Below the pieces are notes generated by a model. It did not search any database. It was not told where the DNA came from and saw nothing but the letters and a program-made list of their open reading frames with translations. A DNA stretch of 64,000 nt from Datisca glomerata (taxonomy: Eukaryota > Streptophyta > Magnoliopsida > Cucurbitales > Datiscaceae). Numbering within the stretch: the stretch's first letter is position 1; each line of letters opens with the position of its first letter. Positions 47,562 through 59,545 of the stretch are shown piece after piece. The stretch is taken from assembly GCA_003255025.1 (NCBI GenBank), contig QANY01008042.1:2964077-3028076 (forward strand), in the 5' to 3' direction. Position numbers and translations under genes: made by a program.

Positions 47562-48848
47562 TGTAGGATCGATATGGCAACCCAAGAGGGGGGCGAATTG
47601 GGTGATCGTGTTCGAATTAAAAAAAATCACACTCAAGTGGAAAATAAATGTTCAAGAATGAACTTTAATATTCCACGAGTTTAACTCTTGGAAAGATAAA
47701 TAAATAATAGATAAAAGTGTTGAAGTAAATAATGCTTGCAATAATATAAATGCGGAAATATAAAGCAAGAAAATAAAATAATTACGGACACTTAAAGTGC
47801 GGAAATTAAATTACGAAAATTAAGTGCGAGAAATTTAAGGCGGAAAATAAATAACGCAAAATAAAAAGAGAAGAATGAGAAGAAGATAGGCACACGATAT
47901 TTTTACGTGGTTTGAAAAATCATATCCCTACGTCCATGCTCCAAGGCCCCCTTTGAAGATTTTTAATCCCACGATCTTCTTAATGTGAAGACCAAACCTT
48001 ACAAACTCATTTGACTTTATGGGTGCCAACTAATCCTCACAAGGCTATGTGTTTCGAGATTACGTGACCTCTTAGAATAACTCTCTCAAAAGAGTAGAAT
48101 CTTCATTCTAAGCTCACAAAAAAATAATCTTGCTCACTCAAGAAATTTACAAGTATAAAGCTCAAAATATTAAGAGAGATTTAGAAGAGTATTGGGAGAG
48201 TTTTAAGAGCAAGTCTTTTGACTATGAATTTGTATTTTGTGAATAGAAATTGTGGTGTATTTATAGAGGAGATGGAGGTTAGGGTTTAAGAGGAAAAATT
48301 TTAAATTTTGAATATAGACAAAAGAAATGACACTCCATCCTTAATAAGAATGACAAAGAATCCTTGACCAAAAAGACAATGAAAACTCTTACCCAAAATA
48401 ACACAATATGGTCAAAAACTATTTGGGTAAGCTTCATCTTTCTTTATCTACTTGAAATTAAAACTTATTTTGTTTGTGTTTTGTCATTATCTCCATCTCC
48501 TGTATTTTGTCTATTGTGCAAGAGATATATGATTTTTGGTGTTAAAGCTTTTTATGGATGGAGATTTAATTTAAGGATAGTTATCCCTAAATAAATTGAG
48601 CTTTAATAAAGGAAAATAAAATGAGTAAGCTCCTAATAAAAATTAAAAATTACATGAAAGTAGATATCTTCATGATCTTCAATTTTCATGTTTTATAAGC
48701 TCCTATGAAAATAAATATTTTCATGATCTTCAATTGGAATGTCTTGTGGTAATTTTTTCAATGGTCTCTGCAAATTTGATTAAATTTATGAGCAACGTCA
48801 ATGTTTTGTTATCATCAAAAGTTGTATCATTGAGATATTGGGCTAACA
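47562..48848 (-). repeat. 5' LTR of element D
   Basis: Begins TGTAGGATCG and ends GGCTAACA, about 1287 bp. Matches 42671-43909 with about 90% agreement by eye. Confidence 0.85.
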
Positions 48849-49300
48849 TTTAGCTTATAGCTTCTACATCCTCGGGCAAGAAACAATCCCTAAGGAGTTG
48901 ATTGTTCTAATCTGAGAGATTAGGAAGTAACAATTTTTTAACTAGTGTCACTCTCTCAATTCTAGGAGATATAAACTTAAATATATCAAGTCTTGGGATC
49001 CATGCATCTTTCTAATTATTAATTAAATCTTCATTGCCCACTATTTATATAGTCCTCGAGTAGGAACATTTCTACCCTCAATGAGACTTCTCCAACCCCA
49101 TGACGGCCACCCAACCTTGCCATAAGAAAATCACTCTCCTTGAAATACTTACTTTTGAGAAGGCAGAAGCTCATGATCTACTTTGAGGGTTAGAAGAAGG
49201 TCGATCAATATGCATGGGTAAACTCAAAGGCGTACTCTGTTTGCATTGTTTTTATCAGCGCCATTTAGAAACGTTCTCTCAACGAATCCAACATTGCTCC
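48849..49300 (-). pseudogene. LINE linker fragment upstream of zf-RVT
   Basis: Reverse-strand text SDFLMARLGGRHGVGEVSL, DAWIPRL-like and LPEDVEA matches the region between RT thumb and zf-RVT of plant L1-type LINEs. It is the upstream part of 41901-42670, split by element D. Confidence 0.7.
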
Positions 49301-49607
49301 CACCATTTTGATATTTTATACTGCTAAAAAAAATTTGTTAAATTTTCTTTTACTCATTATTCTAGAGACTTTAATATTGTTGCTCATAACTATACTAAAG
49401 CAAGTTCAGTGTGTAACTCAGAAGTACTGTACTACTAGCCCTTCCCAGACTCAATTCCTCACAACTTGAGATAAAGTTTTTGGGGACGGTGTGTTATTTT
49501 AAATGAAGTCGGTTATTTGATAAAAAGTAAATATAAATATAGATAGGAAATAAATTTTAACAAAAAAGCTGTTATTCTAGTCACAAATAATCTCAAATAC
49601 ACATTTA
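49301..49607. other. Intergenic, nothing recognised
   Basis: AT-rich, no open frame or repeat of note. Confidence 0.4.
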
Positions 49608-50425
49608 TGACTTGTTTGGTAGTATGTACTGTACAGTATTAAAAGCAGGACAATACTATTAATATTGTCCGACGTTTGGCAAAAATATAGAGCCCGTTAA
49701 TACAGTGTGACTCTTTAGTCCCACCTACATGAGATAATTTAGTCCTCTCCTTTTAGGGGGAACTACACCTGACTAAGAAAAATAAAGCTGTTTTTTAATT
49801 TATATCTTAAAATAATTTTTTTCATTTATATCTTACAGGAACTTCACTCACTAACAAAAATAATTTATGAATTTTCGAAAGATGCAAAAATAATTGTTTA
49901 TTGCTTAATTTTACTAATTTTCAAAGTCATTTACTATCTTTTTCTTCTTCTTTTTTCTAAATTTTTAGAGCCTCTCAATCATATGAGTGGTTCAATAATT
50001 ATTTATATATTTTAAATAACTTATTTTGTGTATTAAAAATTTAATAAATTTTTTTCTAATTTCAATGTTTATAACTATAAATTATCACTATCTTAAAGTT
50101 TACGGGTATAATTAAATTTTCATTTTTAATCAAATAATAGAGAATTTACGGTGATAACATAAATTAGATAATTTATTTTATAGTTGAAAATGTAAAATAA
50201 CATGTTAATGAATTTCAAATAGGCTTTTGCAAATCAAATCATGACAAACAGTTTTACAATTTAGTACTATAACGTACCAAAGATTGTATAAGTGTTACAA
50301 TTTTTTAACTAATACAACACCAACCACTGAACAATATTATTTAATCATGTACAATACAGTACAATATAATCTGACAGATTTAATACAATACTATACAATA
50401 CTATTCTGACTGTCAAACGAATCCT
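49608..50425. mobile_element. Possible hAT-like non-autonomous element
   Basis: Left end TTGTTTGGTAG and ACTGTACAGTATT; right end read in reverse gives GGATTCGTTTGACAG and AATAGTATTGTATAGTATTG. The outer ~100 bp on each side carry mirrored ACAATACTAT/GTACTGTA motifs, with an AT-rich interior. Target duplication not established. Confidence 0.45.
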
Positions 50426-50825
50426 TAATGATCTGAGAAATAGTTCAACCGGTTTACTACTTATGTAGTGTTCAAATCACTTTATCAAATAGTCAAAGAA
50501 AAAACGTCACTATAGTTGGTACTATATATTTGAACCTTACTGCTTATCCAGTGCTAGACACAATAAAACACACCATTTATTAATTTTTTCAATGTAGTGG
50601 GAATGAAAATTTGAACTTCAACCTCTATTTTTTATAAGAGATGGCGTGATTACAAGTTAGACTATTACGAATGTCACAAATATGAAATGTGATAATATCT
50701 AAAATTATGTCGAAAGGAGACCTCCTTATTTAAAAAAAATAAAGAGAGAAATTATATATGTAGGATTAATTACAATAGTAATACCATGTGGAACTCTACT
50801 GTCTTAAGTTTTATCGACTCTTGTC

Positions 50826-51712
50826 TCAGCTGAAACAGTATGCAGGAGCTTGTGTCACTGAATCTGGCAAAACTGCCCCAACCTCAAATGTCATCACGTG
50901 CGTTGATATTCCTACACAATGTGGAAATTAGATACTTATTTATCATCAATACATCAATATTTTTCCCTCTTAATTACTGTAAAACTTTTTGCAGAGTGCC
51001 ATTATCATTTTACACATTAATACTCCTCTATTTTCATATTTAAAAATTGAGCCAAACTACATAAAATTAATTTTTGATATCACAACGTTCGTGTTTGTGC
51101 TATATAAATCTCATATCAGTTAGTAACTAAAATTTAACATAATATATGGACTTTTAATTTACAATACAATAAAATTTAAATATTTTGATAATGATAACAA
51201 TACCATATATGATATGTTAAGAACGAAAATGAATTAATCTCATACGTACCATCATAGAAATCCCAACGAACAGGTCGTTTAGTATGAACATCTTCATAAT
51301 ACCAAATGAAATCAACCTTTTCCCAAACATTACACAAGAATCCATCGGTCACCTCAATTCCAAGATACGTAGCTCCGTCGAGAAAATCCGGCCTTGGAAT
51401 CCCAACTCCGAACTCCATAACATTACATATGGGATTGTCATCCAAAGTATAGTAAAAAGAAGTGCCATTGTTCCACTCTATATCATAAAGAAGCACACCA
51501 AGTTGCTTCTGAATTATGTTAACATTGCGACCTTTGGGCCAATCGTACCATAAATCGGAGATTTGGAGACGGGTTGAGCTCAAGTTCATGTAGAGAAGTG
51601 CATGGAATTGCTGCGGCCATGGGAGGGGAGATGGTGTTACTGTGGTTGAACATGTCGAGAGATGAAGGGATAGAGAGATTAGGAGTACTGGTAAAAGTAG
51701 GTTGAGCTTCAT
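50826..51712 (-). CDS. At4g14100-like secreted protein of unknown function
   Basis: Complete two-exon gene of 182 codons: exons 51250-51712 and 50826-50911, GT-AG intron, phase kept (G split as G|GA). The product begins with a signal peptide ([20 protein letters not shown]), then [69 protein letters not shown] and, in exon 2, [20 protein letters not shown] before the end YCFS. Three conserved-looking cysteines remain after the signal peptide (in PICNV, FLCNV and YCFS). This matches the plant family annotated as 'uncharacterized protein At4g14100-like'. Its biochemical role is not known to me. An in-frame ATG exists at 51859, but the family start with signal peptide is at 51712. The last residues (CFS) may be a little shorter than relatives. 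Confidence 0.85.
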
Positions 51713-51835
51713 GTTTTCCCCTCTTTCTTTGTTTGTTTTGAGTTTGGAAGGGGAACGATAATGTGCATCTTTCAGAAATGGGTGGTCCAGGTAAAATGTT
51801 GATCTGTACGGAAATACTAGAATATGAATAATTGA

Positions 51836-51963
51836 AGGTATAGACCTTGTACGATACATGGTCTGTTTTTATATACATTTCAGCATAAACTGTGTACATA
51901 TTTATAGATTTTATGTTTAAATGTACAGAAAAACAGTCAATGTATCATACATGAATTGTATCT
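51836..51963. mobile_element. 128-bp MITE-like element, copy 2, upstream of the At4g14100-like gene
   Basis: A relative of 29247-29377 in inverse orientation, with matching terminal repeats (AGGTATAGACCTTGTACGATAC on the left and its imperfect complement on the right). It lies 124 bp upstream of the ATG of the At4g14100-like gene. Confidence 0.55.
51866..51875 (-). promoter_or_regulatory. Possible TATA box inside the MITE-like element
   Basis: The reverse strand reads TATATAAAAA about 155 bp upstream of the ATG at 51712. If used, the promoter core is provided by the transposon. Confidence 0.35.
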
Positions 51964-53893
51964 TAACATTTTTCCTAGAATAGAATAAAATAGATGTTTA
52001 AGTAATTTAGACCGTCCGTAAGATGATACCTTAGCTTCATAATAAATTTTTTATTTTTCTCTTTTTAAACTTTTCTTGCTTTTCAACTTAGATTTCTTTC
52101 AGAAAAGAAGGATAAAGTTGTGTGGATTAAAGAGAACTCAAGTAGCTTCATACTCTTTAGTCTGCTTTAGAGTGAATTCGTAATTATGTTCAGGGTTTCA
52201 GGACTTGAGATTCATCTTGCTAACAAATGTCATTGCTCTAATAGACCAAAAATTGAAACTTTCAACTATTTGTTTATTATCACAACGACCTGACATATTT
52301 CCTTTTGAACAAAGTGAGCGATCTGGTCAACTACTAACTGTGGGTTTCTCGGAACTACGAGAGCCCCAATCCAATCTTTTCTTCTTTAAACCAAGAATTT
52401 TCACCTTCCTAGCTACTTTTTTTGGATTGAGATTTTTTCTTGTTTAACAAAACACTAGGAGTGAAGGCACACACTCATCTAATTTCAATAATTATACACG
52501 TCCCTCGTTATTATTGACTTAACATGAAAGGTAAAAATTATCCCTTTCCACATGATCTCTCATTGTTTCTTAATTAACTCATTTCAAACTTTTTACTAAA
52601 AAAATGAAAAATAAGAACGTTTCAAAACATATAACACTGGCATTCACAGGTTATAAATTATAAGCAACTAAATTTAAAAATATATTAAGAAAATCATGGC
52701 CTATCAATGTTTTTAGCAAAAGGCAAGTCAAGACAATTCGAGATGATCATTCACTCGAGCAAACCAACACTCCTCAAAGAAAAATTGTGCTATGCCCCCA
52801 ATCTCTGTGAGAAAGAGCCAACACAAATGAAAGGAAACTTTCGAGCTTTCTCCACCAGCGACTTATATAGTGTAGTGGTTGGCTTTATCGGTAAGCTTCA
52901 CTTCCATCCCCTTCCTCAGTAAGCTTCACTTCCACCCCCTTCCTTTTGTAAATGAAGTGAAAGTCTTCCAACCTCTTTGATTGGTAGGCAGGTGGGATGT
53001 GCCCACAATTTCATTACGAGTTCATTCTATAATAAATGTAGTCTCAAAGTTACACATCAATCAAACTTCCTGACTATAAATAAGTCGTTACTTTCTTTCT
53101 CGCGATCAATTCTAATCCGGTCAGTTGTCCAACTAATACCGAAGTAAATTGAGTTGCTAATACCAAATAAATTAGTGCAACCACGTTTCGGTACTTGTTT
53201 TGTTGCAACCGAAGGATATGAAAGAAAACTAAGAAAGAAGATGATAAATAACTAGTTAAGGTGAGATGAATATTGCAATATCTATAGAGTTATGTGTTTT
53301 GCATGAGGTATCTTCGTAGATTTTGAACTAAATGAGGTCTTCATGTACTTGAGACAAAATGCATGAAAAGTTGGTATAATTTACCATTTTATACTGACTT
53401 TCGGCATGATAACAATAATGTTATATATTGCTAACAATCCGGTGACACCAGCTATCACACCATACACGTGGTCACAGACATTAGCTCATTGGTAACTACA
53501 TCTCTTATTTTAAATAAATGTCGCTCGAGACAAAGAGGGGGTTTGAGAGAGAGAGAGGGATAGAGAGGGGGGGGGGGGGGGGGNNNNNGGGGGGGGGGGG
53601 GGGGGTTGAGAGACGGGGAGTTTGAACAAATGTTCCATTCCAAAATGCACTTCAAAAAACTTAGCATGGTTCAACATCGCAAGGGAAGGACAAGTAGTAG
53701 TACATTCGAACTAGTATCATAGAAAAGATGAGTGTCCCTAACACAGCGTATGAGTGGGGGAGCAACCTTTCTACTGTCTTATAATTTTACTACTCCATAA
53801 AACAGGATGCCAAACTCACAGCATCATCCTCTTATTGAAGATTACTCATTTTCTCAGATTATTTCTTACAAGATCTAAAACATTCCCATCTTT
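51964..53893. other. Intergenic, no gene recognised
   Basis: AT-rich. A short direct repeat GTAAGCTTCACTTCCA(C/T)CCCCTTCC lies at about 52891-52943. Open frames are short and unlike known proteins. Contains the sequence gap at 53584-53588. Confidence 0.4.
53571..53605. other. Assembly gap in a G homopolymer
   Basis: Five N bases (53584-53588) flanked on both sides by runs of G, next to a GAGAGAG stretch. True length and sequence are unknown. Confidence 0.95.
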
Positions 53894-56338
53894 TCACAGT
53901 GCAGATTGGAAAATCATCTCAGCAAGTTCCTGCAACATTTCACAGTTCTCTCTGTTAGAATCCATTCCATCATAGATTACCAATCACATGTTACAAAAAA
54001 GAAGTATAAATTACCTGCTTGGCAGAAGGAACATTGGGTTCACCCCATTCCAATGATTTCTTCTCAAGAAAATCGAAGTCAGCCTTACCAGCCTGTAGAA
54101 TATACAACCATTAACACATAAATCAACACATACATTCTGACAGAAAATGAAGATATAATTGAATTAGGAAATAATTTACCTCTATTTGGGCCCCAATTTC
54201 CGTGTCAAAACTTTGATATCGTTTACGAACAAGCGCAGCCAAAGAACCATCCTTTTTTAAGACAAAAAGAAACAATCTTTTTCTCAATATCAACACAGAG
54301 GAATAGAAGGTTCCATAATACTAATCTCAAATTCAAATGAACTAAGTGAAATTGATGTGAAGAATGGGGACCTCAATTAGCTTGGCCACATTACGAAGTC
54401 CACGGGCCAGTGTGTCCATTCCACTGATGTGAGCAATGAACAGGTCCTCGACGTCTGTGCTTTCTCTTCGTCTAAAAAACACGAGTACATATATGGACCA
54501 GAACTATGAAACTGCACTTCGGACATCATACTTCAATTTTTTTGTATATGAGACAACATAGAGTAAAGAAAGGAACTCACAATTTTGCGTCAAAATTGAA
54601 TCCTCCTGGAGCCAATCCTCCCTGTAACAGGGGAAGGAGAAAAATGTAAGATTTTATCATTCCACAATCATAAGAGTTTTGAATAATTTTATGATAAATT
54701 GGATTAAGAGATTTATGGTGCATACATTTTTTACCACACTGAGCATAACCATAGTTGCCTCTCCAATATCCGTAAGAAACTGATCTGTATCCCAACCTGT
54801 ACCACATAACGGCTCCAATTTAAGCATAATCACAAGTTATCCTTTTCTAAGACCAGATAATATATTTAAGAAAAAAACTGAAGTTTTTAATCATTTAGCC
54901 TTACCAATCTGAGGATCGCCAGTGTTCGCGTCGACATTTCCCAGCAAACCATTGATTCTTGCTGTTTCAAGTTCATGATGGCAGCTACATAATAATACAC
55001 AAGTATCACAGGTTTGAGTTCTTCGTGACTTACTGGTAGAATGATCGTCAATGGCCATAGATATTGTTTGCCGTAAAATCCATTTAAACATTGTTTGAGG
55101 TACAAATGATTATATACCTGTGACCAGATAGAGTAGCATGATTGCACTCAATGTTGAGCTTAAATTCTCCTACATAAGGAAATTATGTTGTTATTTTTAA
55201 CCGTTTAAGCTTTATTTTTAATAAGAGAGTTCTCAGTGAACTTGACGAGACCGACAGAGAAAACTTAAAGAATTTTGATCAATCACCTATAAGGCCATAT
55301 TTTCTCAGAAAATTAGCCGTCGTTGCAGCATCCCAGTCATACCTAAAGAAAAAAAAGCATAGAAAAGTAGAGCAAATGAAAGACTTAGTACAAAAATCCC
55401 TTTAGATTAATAATTATCAGATGCACAGAAGAAGGAAAAAATGAAAGAAACGCACTGGTGTTTTGTAGGCTCTTGGGGCTTGGGTTCTATCAACAGTGTT
55501 CCTGGCAACCACAGCAATAAACAATAATAAGCACCCTTGAATTTCGTACAATGACATACGAAACAAACTTTCTTTGTATCTACTGCTGAATCAGTAATAT
55601 TCTACTTTTAATGAATGTGATAACAATGCCTCATACATTCATACTCGGATAGACGATAGAACCTCTTAAGTATGCTTACTGGCTAAAAAATTAGATAAGC
55701 ATACCATTAAATCCAATCTTCTTCTTGTAAGCAACAGCACCTTCGAGAAACCTTGCCTACAAGTAAATAGGCAACTCTGTTAGCTGATCATAGAGAAAAC
55801 ATATGTTTAAAGAACCCTTTAATGGTTCATACTTCAAGATCATCTCACCAAATGATCAAGTTCCCGTTCCATGTCAGTGTTCAGTAGAGACTGATAGCCC
55901 TCACGCCCACCCCAAAACACATAATTTTCTCCGCCCAAATAGTGAGTGACCTGTAGAATATTTGAATTACTAAGTCTTAACATCTGATTCAAATTGTAAT
56001 GTTTTATGTTAACCAACATTAAAGACCATTATCTTTAAGATATGCCCACACACCAACCTCTATTGCTTTCTTGACTTGAGCAGCGGCATATGCATATACA
56101 CCAACTTCAGAGCTGTAAGCAAGTATGTCAAACAAATGATTCCGAGAATAGAACAGGCACTCTATCCAGATGTAATTAGTATCTTAGATTATTACCTTGT
56201 AGCACCACCATGCATGTAGCGGGGATGCATAAATAGCTGAGCTGTACCCCACAGAGGTTTGATCTTTGTTCCCTGAATGTTCAAATACACTTTATAAGTT
56301 AAAACAACACGAAAGGTTCTTATGACCACATTATGCAT

Positions 56339-56427
<89 letters not shown>

Positions 56428-57944
56428 AATTTTTAAAACCCATCAACTTTGATGGGCTATCTGCTATCATATTGACCTTTTAAATTAGCAACTTATCAAT
56501 AAGTATTATGTCATTAATCAGAATAAACGGACACCCATCTGGAGTTAGTGCCTTTGGTATCACAATACTACCAATACCCGTAGGGGACAAGCTGACAACT
56601 ACTAGCAAAAGAAAACCCCCACTCCTTATGATGACAGCTGTATACATAATCTGACAAGTACCTGAAGCTCCTTAGCAAGGGCCACTACCTCATCCAAGTT
56701 TGCATTACTTTCCTGTTACAAACAAGATAAGATGGTGGCTAGCTTAGTTTACATTCGTTGACAAGATCAGACCACTATTTTATCATTTCCCTTATCTCTT
56801 TCGTTATTTCTCCTTTGTTTTTGGATAAGAAACAAGAAACTTCAATCATTTTGTATTGACAAGAAAGTAAAAGTAATACTTTGGCTATCCTATTTTTCAG
56901 CATTGAACAGATGATTCGGAAAACCGTCTAACCTAGCTTTCTTCCCTCACTAGTAAATTATTTTGAAAAGTATAAGAAATCATTTCAAGATACCTCCAAG
57001 GATTTTCCATCAGGAGCTATATCCCTGTCATGGAAGCACCATCGATCGACCCCAAGTTTGTTGATGAATTCAAAGTTAGCTCTCACTGTATATTTAAATG
57101 ACATTATTCATAAATTCCACCACAACATTTTTTTAAACGCCATGATCAGGAAATTTTGAGAAGTAGATCATGTGTATCTTACTTCTTCTCTTGGCCATAG
57201 CCAATGAATTGGTGCCATCTTCCCATGGCCAGTACTTTGTAGCTGCACCAAATGGGTCACCTCCTGTCCCTCTAAATGTATGCCAAAACGCAACACTAAA
57301 TCTAAGCCAATCCTGTGGATATCAGATATATCATCAGAAACTTAAACTACTTGATAGTCGATAGACATGAATTAAATTTTGATCAGTGGAACCATACCTT
57401 CATTGTCTTCCCAAGAATTTCCTCTTCAGCATCATACCATTTAAATGCAAGGGGATTCATGCTTGAAGGACCCTGATGAGAGGTTAAAGAATGAAATTAG
57501 CGTGAATATTCCATGAACCAATTTCAGAAGCTTCACAATTAGGAACTTATCTTTTGTACTAGATGAAGGAAAGTTAAACACGCATCACAATCAATCAATT
57601 CGTTCCAGAGAGTTTTTTTTACAATCAACTAATGGAGTAAAACCCCAGAAATAAATGCAGCTCAACGAAATGGTTAATCTGTATACCTCATACTTAATCT
57701 TGGGGATATCGGGGAAAAATTCCCCTTCCCATTCCCCAGAATCACTGCATTCCCCTCCAAGATCAGCAGGGCATGTTGGTGGAGCAGCAATCTGATTACA
57801 GCCAATACGAACCAAAATTAAGAAGAAAAGACAACACATTACGAAAAGAAGAATTTAAGAACACACAAATTTAAGAATCTTTACCACTCCCAATAGAATC
57901 ACGTTTAAACACAAAAGAAGCAACGATAACTTCCCAGCTCTCAT
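53894..57944 (-). CDS. XYLA: Xylose isomerase, 20 coding exons
   Basis: Complete, in frame, 476 residues, the usual length for plant xylose isomerase. Exons: 57885-57944, 57687-57791, 57398-57472, 57183-57312, 56994-57085, 56662-56712, 56196-56272, 56058-56112, 55849-55950, 55705-55756, 55456-55501, 55287-55342, 55118-55169, 54905-54984, 54726-54796, 54581-54621, 54372-54471, 54180-54251, 54015-54092, 53894-53929; all introns GT-AG. It interconverts D-xylose and D-xylulose using two divalent metals. Catalytic His142 lies in CFHDRD. The metal ligands Glu272 (LIEPKP), Glu308 and His311 (NIECNH), Asp336 (GNVDAN), Asp347 and Asp349 (WDTD) and Asp379 (NFDAK) are all present. The hydrophobic N-terminus (residues 1-22) predicts a signal peptide, so the protein probably enters the secretory path. 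An upstream untranslated exon is spliced on. Confidence 0.96.
56341..56424. repeat. (TG)17(AG)25 compound microsatellite in xylose isomerase intron 6
   Basis: Perfect TG repeat 56341-56374 followed directly by perfect AG repeat 56375-56424, within the intron between exons 6 and 7. Confidence 0.97.
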
Positions 57945-58273
57945 CTTAACAGCCTCGTGCAAATAACTCTGCCATACACAACATGAATGATCGACATGAA
58001 AATGTAAGGACCCACAGGCGATACACATAAATTTAGGGGACACCCAGAAGGAGATATGTCCAATTCGAAGAAATCCAGTTGACCAAATTACCTCCTCATA
58101 GAAGCACAAGACACTAAACAGAAAGTGAAAGACAAAAAAAAAACAAGCTAGAGGAGAAGAAAATTTTATTCCATTAGAAAGAGAGACTCACAGATTAAAA
58201 TGGACTATGCAGCTGGAAGAACGATGAATTGATATCATTAACAGTAAGACCCAGTATCAGGAAATATATAGAG
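57945..58273 (-). promoter_or_regulatory. Xylose isomerase leader, leader intron and TATA box
   Basis: Reverse strand: TATATA-type box at about 58264-58270, leader exon from about 58235 to 58192, GTGAGTCTC donor at 58191, acceptor ATGGCAG at 57969, then a 24-nt leader exon ending at the ATG (57944). Inferred from splice motifs; transcription start not observed. Confidence 0.55.
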
Positions 58274-59039
58274 AGCAGATTGTTGTCTCGGAGATGATAG
58301 AAAATTAGAACTCAGAATGAGAACGAGTAACAGATTAGATTAGGATTACAGTCTTTTCGTCTATTTTAAGGATGATTTTCGCTTCTAATGGACTGTACAC
58401 GTATCGAGATTGAAGCAATTACCGTCTGCCTCTCTCCTCTCTTTCATGCCTATTTTACCCTTTCAATGAGCTTCAGCAACGCCAACACTATCTGAAATAA
58501 TGAACAACTCGTAGGGGTCTGTATGTCATTTGATTTATCATACTAAAAACTGCCTAAAATTTCGAACCAAAAATCGGCAACGAATAACGACGAGGAGGGT
58601 TAATAGTGAAGAGAAGATCATGTGACGAGCAGTGAGAAAGAAGTAAATGAATGACTGTTGAATAAAGTATGAAACTGTAGATTTGAACGGCGGGTGAGAT
58701 ACTTGAAGATCACCAAAGGTGAGGAAGAAGATTTTCTTAATAGGAAGAGGGTGGACTGACTCATTAAAAGCACAACAAAGGATGATGTGGCAATTGGTTT
58801 CTTTTGGATAAATATATGAGTCAGCATTACAAATGAAGAAGAGTGAAAACCAAATTTGTTTGTTACTGACTTTTCCCTCGCTTGTTATTGAGTTAACAAA
58901 ATTTCGAATTCATTGGAACGAGATATACGCTATTTTAACTGCCACTGAGCTAAAAAGAAATACCTTTTTTAAACAAAAAAGGTACCATAGCTATATGTAC
59001 AATCTTGTTTTCTTATCTAATCTACTCACGCCCTTACAT
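58274..59039. other. Xylose isomerase upstream region
   Basis: No gene recognised. Open frames at 58618-58827 and 58833-59048 look like chance. Confidence 0.4.
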
Positions 59040-59545
59040 TTGAGTTAGAGTTGGTTAATATTCACAATTTAATTCAGTTTAATTTTTTATTAAAGATTAA
59101 ACGAGCCAAAAGTATATGATAATATGTCGAATTGTTGAACGGTGAATGAAAAGTTAATCGAGTCGAATTGAATTTAAAGTTTTAGTTTTGTTTCGAAAAT
59201 AACTTTGAAGATAAAATATTTCTTAAAAGTTTCAACACAAATTTTTTTAATCTAATTAATAATTTTCAAATAAAATTACAACTTGAAAATTAAAAAATAA
59301 AATATAAAACTTAAGTTCCAGTTAAGCTCATATCCAATTTGATTCAATATTATAGTAAAAACTAAAAATATAGTAGAAGATCAAAACTCTAGTTCAGTTC
59401 AAAATTCTGAACCGAACCAAGTCTTCGATTTTAGTTTTTTCAAACCAAACTAAGTGAATACATATAAAGAATTAACCGAATCAGACATTTTTTATTTGTT
59501 TAGTTCGATCGGTTTGGTACAAACATCAACACCCTTAGTTGGCCC
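59040..59545. repeat. AACCGAA-rich dispersed repeat, copy 1
   Basis: AT-rich block whose right part (CTGAACCGAACCAAG, TTTAGTTCGATCGGTTTGGT, ending AACACCCTTAG) matches the style of 62549-63117. Boundaries approximate. Confidence 0.45.

Larger units (their letters stand above)
42671..48848 (-). mobile_element. Copia LTR retrotransposon D, inserted in a LINE
   Basis: Reverse-strand element with LTRs at 42671-43909 and 47562-48848, polypurine tract at 43911-43924, primer site at about 47549-47560, gag, protease and integrase in order, and most of the reverse transcriptase missing. LINE text reads across the insertion (DVEAIS-YKL before, IPFSRYGRED after). The pol region was rearranged: an RNase H segment is inverted in place of RT. 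Confidence 0.85.
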
